DNA of 64,000 bases from JAEXNA01 sp037189585 (GTDB taxonomy: Bacteria > Vulcanimicrobiota > Xenobia > Xenobiales > JADMJV01): the NCBI GenBank assembly GCA_037189585.1, contig JBBCJA010000012.1:186001-250000 (forward strand), in the 5' to 3' direction. Positions 17,025 to 24,595 of the stretch are shown piece after piece; position 1 is the stretch's first letter, and each line of letters starts with the position of its first letter. The notes below the pieces were generated by a model. That model did no database searches, had not been told where the DNA came from, and saw only the letters and a list, made by a program, of their open reading frames with translations. Made by a program: the position numbers and the translations under genes.

Positions 17025-18140
17025 ATGGGTAGGTTTCTTGAGATTCAACAGGGTTGGAAGAGGTTCGCGGTTTTCTTAGGAATGCTCTACCTTCTGCAAG
17101 CCAGTGGATGGGCGGACGAACCGCCTGCCGTAGAAGCACCTTTCGGGTGGCAGTTCCAGACGCTCCCCAAGCGGGGCGGGACCACGCGTGGACAGACGGT
17201 AACTCTTGACAAGAGGCCCGCCGACACTTGGGAGGCGCTGCAAGAACCGGGACTCTCCTTCAAAGAGAGAGACCGCCGCGCCATCCTCGCCATGTCGGGA
17301 GAATATCGCGCTAGTTTTGAGTTTGTGGAGATCGCCGGATTCACTCCCGACTATCAACCACCCGCTGTCTATCGAAGTTGGGGCACGGAAAAGGTCTACG
17401 TGGCCGAAAATAGTCCCGATCGGATCGTGCTCCAGCACGTTCTCGTCATGAAGGTTCCCGACAAAGAGCCTCAGGTGGTCAAGCACTGGCGCCAGGACTG
17501 GATCTACCAACCCCAAACAGTCCTCGCCTATCAAGGTAACGACACCTGGACAAAACGGCCATCCTCGCCTCACGAACGCCAGGGAGCCTGGGCTCAGGAA
17601 GTCTACGAGGTGGACGACTCGCCCCGCTATGGCGGTATTGGCGTCTGGTCTCACCAAGGAGGCATCTCTTCCTGGCAGAGCGAGGCCACTTGGCGGCCTC
17701 TCCCTCGACGCGAACACACGGTCAGAAACGACTATCAGGTCCTAACCGGAATCAATCGCCACATCATCACCCCTACCGGGTGGATTCACGAGCAGGAGAA
17801 CAACAAGACCGTCCTCGGCTCGGACGGCCGAGTAACTCGGGTCTTGGCTCGTGAACTGGGCATTAACCGTTACGAACGCCTCAAAGACTTCGACTTCACC
17901 GACGGCGACCGCTATTGGAAATCCTCTCAACCCTTCTGGAGCGAAGTTCAGACCGAATGGGCCGAGCGCTTTCGAAAGAACGCAACCTTGACTCTTTTAC
18001 CTCGACAAAAGAGAGCTCAAGCGATGGGCCGCTCTTTTGAACTTGCCAGAAAGCATTCCGAAAGCCAAAACCGCGAGGCATCCTCTAACGAAATCGAAGC
18101 TCTAGTGAATTCCTACTTTCGAAAAGACGGAGAAAACTGA
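17025..18140 (+). CDS. DUF6607 family secreted protein
   Basis: The ATG at 17025 has AGAGG 5 nt upstream and gives a 371 aa protein with a signal peptide (residues ~12-30, ending near QASGWADE). The mature part matches the DUF6607 pattern as I know it: RAILAMSGEY, YRSWGTEKVYV, VVKHWRQDW, YEVDDSPRYGG, TWRPLPRREHTVRNDYQVL and TPTGWIHEQENN. Family members are periplasmic or surface proteins of unknown function. Expression is probably controlled at the inverted repeat around the promoter at 16929-16972. Confidence 0.85.
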   Translation: MGRFLEIQQGWKRFAVFLGMLYLLQASGWADEPPAVEAPFGWQFQTLPKRGGTTRGQTVTLDKRPADTWEALQEPGLSFKERDRRAILAMSGEYRASFEFVEIAGFTPDYQPPAVYRSWGTEKVYVAENSPDRIVLQHVLVMKVPDKEPQVVKHWRQDWIYQPQTVLAYQGNDTWTKRPSSPHERQGAWAQEVYEVDDSPRYGGIGVWSHQGGISSWQSEATWRPLPRREHTVRNDYQVLTGINRHIITPTGWIHEQENNKTVLGSDGRVTRVLARELGINRYERLKDFDFTDGDRYWKSSQPFWSEVQTEWAERFRKNATLTLLPRQKRAQAMGRSFELARKHSESQNREASSNEIEALVNSYFRKDGEN

Positions 18141-18141
18141 C

Positions 18142-18384
18142 ATGATGAGAGAGACAAGACCCGAGGCTTTGGCTCTGGCGGAGACGATCATCTTCATGAA
18201 AATGATTGCCTTCCGATTCCCTTATCTCCGATTTCGAGAGACAAGATTGGGCACCGTCTGCTGGACCTGTGTGTCCGATCCCATTCACGGTTTGCCCGAC
18301 GGATGGATGCTCAACTACCTCTACCGAAATCAGCAGAACCTGAAGACCTGTCTTTCCTACGAGGACCCCAGTTTTCAAGACTAG
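18142..18384 (+). CDS. small hypothetical protein
   Basis: An 80-codon frame starts one base after the DUF6607 stop and has the same codon character (mostly G or C in third positions). The product is partly hydrophobic, contains two cysteines in VCWTCVSD, and resembles nothing I recognise. No clear ribosome site is visible, so translation would depend on coupling to the upstream gene. It could be a genuine short partner or a chance frame. Confidence 0.45.
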   Translation: MMRETRPEALALAETIIFMKMIAFRFPYLRFRETRLGTVCWTCVSDPIHGLPDGWMLNYLYRNQQNLKTCLSYEDPSFQD

Positions 18385-18390
18385 CTAACG

Positions 18391-19341
18391 TTAGTCGATC
18401 GTTCCCACCGGCTCGTCATCAATGAATCCGCCCCAACCGTTCGAGGGTGCGCTTCGGTCGGGAATATAGATTCCACGATCGTCGACTTTCCAGTAGCCTT
18501 CATGCGACTTGTCGTCCACCGCGTAACGCCCGGTTGTAATGTCGAGACCCCGGTAAACGAAGTTCTCCTCACCAACCTGAAACTTCAGCTCGAGACCTTC
18601 AGTCCAAGCCGAGATCGCGAGCTCTCCGGCCACGGGGAAACCAAAATCTCCAGCATTAAACCCCTTGCGAGCCTCGAACTCGGTGAGCGAGAGCTGCCCT
18701 CGGTCAACACCGAGTTTGGCCGCCAGCCCACTTCCGACACCCTCGACAGCGTCAACGCCCACTTTCGGGACATCTACCCTGGAGGGAGCCGTCACTGAGG
18801 GCCGCGGCGAACTCTGTATCGGCTCGTCGACGGTTCCCACGAAGTCCGAAATAAAATCACCGTTCCCTGACTGCTCCTCCGTTGGAACGTAGATGCCACG
18901 CTGATCGAGCTTCCAAAAATCGTCGTGCTCGACATCGAGCCCATAGCGGCCGGTCGTACTATCGAGTCCGCGGTAGACGAAACGTTCTTCTCCGAGCTGA
19001 AACTTCACCTCGAGACCCTTTGTCCAACCCGAGAACTGAAGTTCGCCTTCAACCGGAAAATCGAAGTTACTGGCGTTAAATCCCTTGTCGTCCCTAAAGT
19101 CCGAGACCGAAAGCTCCGTGGCGCTAGCTCCAAGCATATTCGCCAAGTTCGAGCGAAGTTCGGCCTGCGTTTGTTGGGCCCCATCCGTCGGAGAGCTCTG
19201 CGACAGGCTGACCAGATCCCCAATCGCCGGAGTCGCCTCGCCGGCTTGGGATGCTGCCGAGGAAGGTGCCGAAATCGAGCCGGACTGCGGCAAGAAACGC
19301 GAAACTCGGGAGAGGTGATTATCAGAGATAAGGGTCGCCAT
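18391..19341 (-). CDS. hypothetical protein with two copies of a new ~78 residue domain
   Basis: The 316 aa product starts at the ATG at 19341 (AAGGAG at 19348-19353) after a Ser/Pro-rich leader without a signal peptide. Two tandem domains are closely alike. Copy one (~residues 75-155) contains KGFNASNFDFPVEGEL, FVYRGLDSTTGRY and DQRGIYVP. Copy two (~230-310) contains KGFNAGDFGFPVAGEL, FVYRGLDITTGRY and DDRGIYIP. The linker and tail share GTVDE/GTID ends. I know no named family with this motif set. It is convergent with the small gene at 18142. Confidence 0.8.
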   Translation of the reverse strand: MATLISDNHLSRVSRFLPQSGSISAPSSAASQAGEATPAIGDLVSLSQSSPTDGAQQTQAELRSNLANMLGASATELSVSDFRDDKGFNASNFDFPVEGELQFSGWTKGLEVKFQLGEERFVYRGLDSTTGRYGLDVEHDDFWKLDQRGIYVPTEEQSGNGDFISDFVGTVDEPIQSSPRPSVTAPSRVDVPKVGVDAVEGVGSGLAAKLGVDRGQLSLTEFEARKGFNAGDFGFPVAGELAISAWTEGLELKFQVGEENFVYRGLDITTGRYAVDDKSHEGYWKVDDRGIYIPDRSAPSNGWGGFIDDEPVGTID

Positions 19342-19483
19342 TTTAAACTCCTTCAACGGGTGAGGTGTGACACGAACAGTATCTCACCAAAGTTGTATAA
19401 AACTGTAAAAAGCGGAAGCTAGGCGTCACGAAAACGTCAATTAGGTTCCAGGATTGATCTCGGGTAGCGAGAACCGCCCGCCC

Positions 19484-20623
19484 ATGAGTGGACGGATTAT
19501 CGTGAATGGAAACGCTCGGGCCGAGGCTGACCTGATCTTCGACACCAAGGACGCCATTTTGCATCCCACTCACCAGGATGAGGCGATTCGGCGCGAGCGC
19601 ACTACGGTCTTGGTCACCGCCGCCTGGGGACCCAACGAGCATCGAGAATCCCACATCAAAAAAGCCCTTTACGAGATCGGGATGAAGCCCCGCCACGTCG
19701 ACGGTTTCGACCGTCGCCTGGTTAATCTCTCGGCCTACCACGCCTTCTTGGAATTCGAACGGCGAGAGCCCCGATTGGCCGCCTCCCACGCCGAGCGGGA
19801 CGAACTGATCCGGCGAACCAGGGCTGTCTACCTGGAGAAAAACGCCTTCTATACCGCTCACATGAGGCAGGCTTTCCAGCACCTGCGCCAGTTCCAACCA
19901 GGACGACGGCTTTCCGATGTTCTCGCCACCACGCCTTCACCCCGACACCGGATCCCCGGAAGATTTCGAGGCAGTGAGCTACTCACGGACTTTCTCTGCG
20001 AGGACCTGCACGACACTGTAGGCCGCCTGGTGGAAAACGACAACCGTCTGACCCGGCTGATCACGGATCTGGACCAGCAGTTTCGCGAGGGTGTGGGGCT
20101 GGCCTACAACGATACCTGGCGGGAGCTACGCCACGGTCTGGAGCAAACTCTACTTTCAGCCGGAACGGTCTTAATTTTCGGCGGAAACCTGGAGGCTCTT
20201 CACCGCTGCCTCAGCTTTTTCGATCTGCGAGGTGCCTTCGTGGAGGCGCTGCGCCGGGGAACCACCTTTGTCACTGTTTCGGCCGGCTCTTTACTGTTGT
20301 GCGAGCGGATCATCATTTACGACGACTTCGCCCAGGGCAAGGAGTTCCATCTCTTCGACCGGGGCTTCGGTCTGGTTCGTGGACTTCAGATCTTTCCTCA
20401 CTGCGACGACCGAATCCAGGTCGACGACAACGATAATCTGGCTTACCTCGCCCACCGTTTCGGTGAACGCCGCTGTGTGGGACTCAACGAGGGAAGTTAT
20501 CTCTTGCTCGAGCAAGATGACGAACACAAGGCAGTCTCTCTAGGCGCTCAGGACGGCGTCTACGTGTTCGACCGCAGTGGCGAAAAACGTCGCTATGACA
20601 AGGGGGAAGCCCTAGCTCTCTAA
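19484..20623 (+). CDS. peptidase S51-like (cyanophycinase/dipeptidase E superfamily) protein
   Basis: The product of about 379 aa has a class-I glutamine-amidotransferase-like fold of the S51 type. TVLIFGGNLEAL and the nucleophile-elbow segment TFVTVSAGSLLLCERI are followed by FHLFDRGFGLVRGLQIFPH, where S51 enzymes carry their downstream His. The nucleophile would be Ser in VSAGS. The N-terminal ~200 residues (TVLVTAAWGPNEHRE then charged helices) are an extension not seen in short S51 peptidases. The start may be the ATG at 19484 or a TTG at 19454 that has a weak AGGA upstream. The substrate is unknown. Confidence 0.75.
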   Translation: MSGRIIVNGNARAEADLIFDTKDAILHPTHQDEAIRRERTTVLVTAAWGPNEHRESHIKKALYEIGMKPRHVDGFDRRLVNLSAYHAFLEFERREPRLAASHAERDELIRRTRAVYLEKNAFYTAHMRQAFQHLRQFQPGRRLSDVLATTPSPRHRIPGRFRGSELLTDFLCEDLHDTVGRLVENDNRLTRLITDLDQQFREGVGLAYNDTWRELRHGLEQTLLSAGTVLIFGGNLEALHRCLSFFDLRGAFVEALRRGTTFVTVSAGSLLLCERIIIYDDFAQGKEFHLFDRGFGLVRGLQIFPHCDDRIQVDDNDNLAYLAHRFGERRCVGLNEGSYLLLEQDDEHKAVSLGAQDGVYVFDRSGEKRRYDKGEALAL

Positions 20624-20705
20624 ATTTATCTCGAAATATCGTCGAAACATCCAAAGAGTGTGAAGGCGAGCGGACTCAACTCCACCGCGTCGAAGTACAC
20701 GAGCT

Positions 20706-21269
20706 ATGAGATTTTCGAGCAACAATTCAAAGCACAAGTTTGCCGCCCTCGCGCTTTCGGCATGGCTTTTCAGCCTCACCCTTCCGCTTCACGCTCAACC
20801 AGGGGGAGACCCTCCCGGCGGAGACCCCTCGAGAGGTTCTCAGCAAGGCCAACGCGGGGGCCCCATTGAGGAACTGACCAAAGTCTTGAACCTCACGACC
20901 GCCCAGCAAGAACAGATCCGCCAGATCTTTGAGCGAAACCGGCCGCCCAGGCCCGATGGCCAAAATTCACAATCCTCCGATCGAAGCTCCCCTTCCGGCA
21001 CAAGTTCGTCGAGACGCCATTCCTCATCGAACAGTGACTCTTCAACGCGCCGTAACTCTTCCTCATCCTCGGATCAGAGGGCAAATTCGGGCCGAAGCAA
21101 AGGTCCTCGCGGAAACGGTCAGGGCGGCCCCAATATGGGGAAGATAGACAAAGAGATTGAGGCCATCCTGACGCCTGAACAGAAGAAGCTTTTTGCCCAA
21201 TTGAAGGCCCAGCGCAAATCTCAAGACCCTCCTCCAGGCTCCCAAGGGCGCGACTCCAAGTCCAGGTAG
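20706..21269 (+). CDS. periplasmic LTxxQ-motif (Spy/CpxP-like) protein
   Basis: A signal peptide (residues ~10-31, cleaved near LPLHAQ) precedes a Gly/Pro-rich stretch. Two LTxxQ-type motifs follow, LNLTTAQQEQIRQIFE and LTPEQKKLFAQL, separated by a ~70 residue Ser/Arg/Gly-rich low-complexity insert. Spy and CpxP proteins with this motif pair are periplasmic chaperones or stress sensors. The inserted linker is unusual for the family. The gene is convergent with the kinase gene, 4 bp apart. Confidence 0.8.
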   Translation: MRFSSNNSKHKFAALALSAWLFSLTLPLHAQPGGDPPGGDPSRGSQQGQRGGPIEELTKVLNLTTAQQEQIRQIFERNRPPRPDGQNSQSSDRSSPSGTSSSRRHSSSNSDSSTRRNSSSSSDQRANSGRSKGPRGNGQGGPNMGKIDKEIEAILTPEQKKLFAQLKAQRKSQDPPPGSQGRDSKSR

Positions 21270-21273
21270 CTCC

Positions 21274-23223
21274 CTACCAGGAGAATTCGGTGACGAAGAT
21301 CCGCCGATCGTTACTCGCCGAGACAAGAGTCGGCCCGAGGTCGGAAAAGTCAAGGTCGAGGACCGCCCCCGCGTGATGGGTTAATCGGTGCAGCTCCTTT
21401 CCTGTGGTGAGGTGAAAGAGTCGAATATGACAATCGGAAGCGCCCGTCGCCAGTACGCGCAGATCGTGGGAGAAACTCACCGACAACGGCGTCGCCGGGT
21501 GCTTGAGCTCGTTAACCACTTTCAACTCCGGAACCTGAATCAACAACACCTTGCCCCGACTCGCGGCCGCCGCCAAGAAGCCGCCGTCAGGGCTAAATTC
21601 TAAGCTTGACAGCTCGCCAAAGCCCAAAGCGACGCGCTCTTTGACCGTCATCTGAGGAGTCTCGTACAGGGTAAGGCTTCCATCGGCGCCTCCCGCGGCA
21701 AGCAATCCCTGTTTTGACGCCAGCGACAACGTCTTCTTGCTTAGCTTAGAGAAAATGCCGGTTTGGTGCCACTCTAGCTGGCGTACCTGCTTGCCTCCTC
21801 GGGTGTCAAAAATTCGGATATTGGAAGCGTCGGAAGCTACCGCCACCAGCGACCCTCCCGGGACAGCGCTCACATCGCGCACACGGTCGGCGAAAAGCCC
21901 CCAGCTCCGCCGGCTCAGTTGCGCCGTGTGCTTACCTTGCATCAAGTCGTACTGGTGGATCTCTCCCTCCGTCTCGGCCGCGACAAGCGTCCGACCGTCG
22001 GAGGAGAAATCCAGACTGGTCAACTCCTGTTCTCCCGTCCAGAGCTTACTAGCCATCTGACAGGTAACCGTGTTCCAAACGTGCAGGTAGCGGCCGGCTA
22101 CCGCCACCAGCGGCTGTCGGGGACAAAACCTCACGGCTTGTGGAGGGGTGGCGTAGCGTCGCAGACCTCGCACCTCCAAGACCGCGATGGAGGGCACCCG
22201 TCCCGTGGTGGAGTGGCGGGGAGGCGGCTTGACCTCAGTCCTAGGCTCGGGCACAGCAGCTCCGGGCATTCCGTAACGATGGCTCGGCTCCGCCGTCGCC
22301 GGTGGAGGTGTATCGGGGATATAGACTGGCGGATTTGGAATCCAAGCTTTGGGAGGCGGTGGAGTCTCCGCCGGCCTGGCGGCTCCAACCCCGGCCGCGC
22401 TCGCGCCGGCGATGTTCTTTAGCTCGGACAAGATCTCGGAAACGCTCTGTGGCCGGTCTTCACGCTTTAGCGCCATCATCTTTAGAACCAGGCGCTCAAA
22501 ATCAGGAGTGACCGTTTCGTTGTGGACCGAAGGGAGCTCCAAAGGGGTTCCCTCGGAGGCCCGGCGCCAAGCCGGCATCGGCGCGATCTCGGTCAGAAGA
22601 AAATAGAGCGTCCCTCCAAGGGCATAGATGTCCGAACGTTGATCGGTGCTGGCTGACCCGTATTGTTCCAAAGGCGCGTACTCGGCCGTCCCCATCCCCT
22701 TGATGATGTCGCGAGTTCCGACTCCCGCTTGAAGACGCTTGGAGATTCCAAAGTCCAGCAGACGAAGCCGGCGCTGGTCGTCGATCATCACGTTGTCGGG
22801 CTTGAGGTCTCGAACGATCACCGGCGGAGACTGAGTGTGCAGGTAGTGCAGAACCTCGCACAGTTCTTGAGCCCAGGCCAACACCCTTCGTTGAGACAAG
22901 AGTCGAGGCGCTAGCTCGGCCACGCGAGTGAGCGTCTTTCCGTTGACGAAGTCCATCACCAGGTAATGCACGTCGCCAACTTCGAAAAAATCGCTGACCT
23001 GAGCCAACGCCGGATGGGAGAGTTCGGCGAGCGTGCGGGCTTCGGTTTCGAAAGCGTCCAAAAACTTCGCCTGCTCGGCCGGGTCGGGTGAGAGATTCCG
23101 CAGGCTCTTGATGGCGAAAACCTTGCCCAGCCGCATGTGACGCGCTTTGAAAACCTGGCCCATTCCGCCTTCACCCAAAAGCTCGAGAAGCTCATAGCGG
23201 CCGTCGAGAATGGTGGGAGTCAC
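21274..23223 (-). CDS. serine/threonine protein kinase with C-terminal WD40 repeats
   Basis: The kinase domain (residues ~1-265) shows the P-loop LGEGGMGQVFKARH, catalytic loop VRDLKPDNVM, LLDFGISKR and GTAEYAPLEQYG, so it should be active. A Pro-rich linker (~270-340) leads to about six or seven WD40-type repeats (VRFCPRQPLVAVAG, LDFSSDGRTLVAAE, LEFSPDGGFLAAAAS, VSFSHDLRVLATGASD) forming a propeller. No transmembrane helix is seen, so the protein is probably cytoplasmic. Its start overlaps the CPXCG gene by 4 nt, implying co-expression with that gene and the PilZ gene upstream. Confidence 0.93.
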   Translation of the reverse strand: MTPTILDGRYELLELLGEGGMGQVFKARHMRLGKVFAIKSLRNLSPDPAEQAKFLDAFETEARTLAELSHPALAQVSDFFEVGDVHYLVMDFVNGKTLTRVAELAPRLLSQRRVLAWAQELCEVLHYLHTQSPPVIVRDLKPDNVMIDDQRRLRLLDFGISKRLQAGVGTRDIIKGMGTAEYAPLEQYGSASTDQRSDIYALGGTLYFLLTEIAPMPAWRRASEGTPLELPSVHNETVTPDFERLVLKMMALKREDRPQSVSEILSELKNIAGASAAGVGAARPAETPPPPKAWIPNPPVYIPDTPPPATAEPSHRYGMPGAAVPEPRTEVKPPPRHSTTGRVPSIAVLEVRGLRRYATPPQAVRFCPRQPLVAVAGRYLHVWNTVTCQMASKLWTGEQELTSLDFSSDGRTLVAAETEGEIHQYDLMQGKHTAQLSRRSWGLFADRVRDVSAVPGGSLVAVASDASNIRIFDTRGGKQVRQLEWHQTGIFSKLSKKTLSLASKQGLLAAGGADGSLTLYETPQMTVKERVALGFGELSSLEFSPDGGFLAAAASRGKVLLIQVPELKVVNELKHPATPLSVSFSHDLRVLATGASDCHIRLFHLTTGKELHRLTHHAGAVLDLDFSDLGPTLVSASNDRRIFVTEFSW

Positions 23224-23402
23224 TGCGCCGCCTCGACCGAGATCTCGAGAATCTCGCCTTTGCCCACTCTCAAGGTAAAAGCCAGGGGGTTACAGCAAAC
23301 CTCACAATCTTCGACGAACGTCTGGCGTCCGTTCTGGCTGACATCGACCAGGATGGAGATCCGTTCCCAGCAATGAGGACAGTCAACGAAGAACTCTTCC
23401 AT
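23220..23402 (-). CDS. CPXCG-motif cysteine-rich protein
   Basis: The 60 aa protein has the arrangement of the Cys_rich_CPXG family: VDCPHCWE near the N terminus and EDCEVCCNPLAF further on, forming a probable zinc site. Family members are 55-65 aa and have no assigned function. It is sandwiched between the PilZ gene (2 bp gap) and the kinase gene (4 nt overlap). Confidence 0.88.
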   Translation of the reverse strand: MEEFFVDCPHCWERISILVDVSQNGRQTFVEDCEVCCNPLAFTLRVGKGEILEISVEAAQ

Positions 23403-23404
23403 GA

Positions 23405-24145
23405 CTAGATATCGCCCTCGTCGATGAGGTATCGCAAATAGGAGTTCACACGCGGATCGATCTTCTGCTGGTCCTCGAACTCGACGCCGAGGAAGATCAG
23501 GCGATTGACCTCGTTACTGGCCACGACATGGCCCTGGATATCAAAAGCGGGCAAAGTCTCCACAGGTCCGATAGTCAACTCGACCTGTTCCCCCGGCTCC
23601 ACGGACGAGGCCGTCTCCAACAAAGCTCCTTTAGCGCTAAGGTTGTAGAGGCTACCTTCGGTGTGATGTCCGACCTGGCCGTTGACAGCCACCGGAATGA
23701 AACAGGTCACTCGCACGTACTTGCGCTTCTGAAAAAGACGCTCGGGGCGAAACCCCAGGTGGCGCAAAGTCACTTTAACCCAGGAATTTCTAAGAACATC
23801 CTCATTGGAACAGTAGGACAAACCAACGAAATGCATGTGGTCACGCCGGCGCCGCTTCGCCCACTGGACCCGGCAGCGTACGTTCTTCTCCGACGCTCCC
23901 TCCAATGGTGTTTCGCAGGTAACATCGGTGAACGTCCCTAGTCCTGGAGGCTGCAAGCAGCGAAGCATCATTCCGCCCAGGCTCATATCGACGACCTGAC
24001 CGAAGTATCGCTTGGAACCGACAGTGTAGCTGACTTCCACGTGGCAGCGTAGCCGAACGAGCTCACGACGCTCGTCAAACTCCCAGTCGGAAGCTCCACC
24101 CGGTCGCCGAAGCGACTTCAGGCCTTGCCACAACTTCCGAATCAT
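23405..24145 (-). CDS. tandem PilZ-domain protein
   Basis: The 246 aa product has two PilZ domains, each with the c-di-GMP-binding pattern. The first has RRELVR and then DMSLGGMML; the second has KRKYVRV and then NLSAKGALL. The second domain ends in FLGVEFED as in many PilZ proteins. Two intact motifs suggest binding of c-di-GMP, which would link this signal to the kinase encoded downstream. The start is the ATG at 24145. Confidence 0.88.
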   Translation of the reverse strand: MIRKLWQGLKSLRRPGGASDWEFDERRELVRLRCHVEVSYTVGSKRYFGQVVDMSLGGMMLRCLQPPGLGTFTDVTCETPLEGASEKNVRCRVQWAKRRRRDHMHFVGLSYCSNEDVLRNSWVKVTLRHLGFRPERLFQKRKYVRVTCFIPVAVNGQVGHHTEGSLYNLSAKGALLETASSVEPGEQVELTIGPVETLPAFDIQGHVVASNEVNRLIFLGVEFEDQQKIDPRVNSYLRYLIDEGDI

Positions 24146-24208
24146 GCGCGCAATTTGGGCGTTGTTCCAAAGGAATCCTGGTCGAATCTCGCCGCTCGCC
24201 CTAAAACA

Positions 24209-24595
24209 CTAAAACAGCTTGCCGAGTTCGATGAGCACGCGTCGTCCATCATCATCGAGTTCATCGACAAGCTTCTCCTGCAGCTGAAAAAGCTCTCCAT
24301 TCGGCTGTCCTAACTTCAAGACGCTCACGATGCTGTCAGGAGTGCCGCTCAAAGGCAAAGCTAACTGGGCCTGATAAGCCGCCAGACCTCCGAGCCGGGA
24401 GCCCCAACGCTCTAGAGCCTCCGTCGGGGTGCTGGGTAGATCCTCACCGGAACGAGCCAGGAGCAGTAGCAAGAAATTTCTCAGTTGATCGAGGCGCAAC
24501 TCTTCGATGCGCCTCTTCGAATCGTCCAACGCCGGCATGGAGAGACCGTCGAGCCACTCCCCGAGCCGTTCGTGAACCTGTTGGGTCATACTCAA
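24209..24595 (-). CDS. hypothetical helical protein
   Basis: The 128 aa product is mainly charged amphipathic helix with leucine-rich stretches (LRLDQLRNFLLLLLARSGE). It has no recognised motif. Its start overlaps the stop of the HD-domain gene by 4 nt, so it is most likely a translationally coupled partner or regulator of that protein. Confidence 0.75.
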   Translation of the reverse strand: MSMTQQVHERLGEWLDGLSMPALDDSKRRIEELRLDQLRNFLLLLLARSGEDLPSTPTEALERWGSRLGGLAAYQAQLALPLSGTPDSIVSVLKLGQPNGELFQLQEKLVDELDDDGRRVLIELGKLF

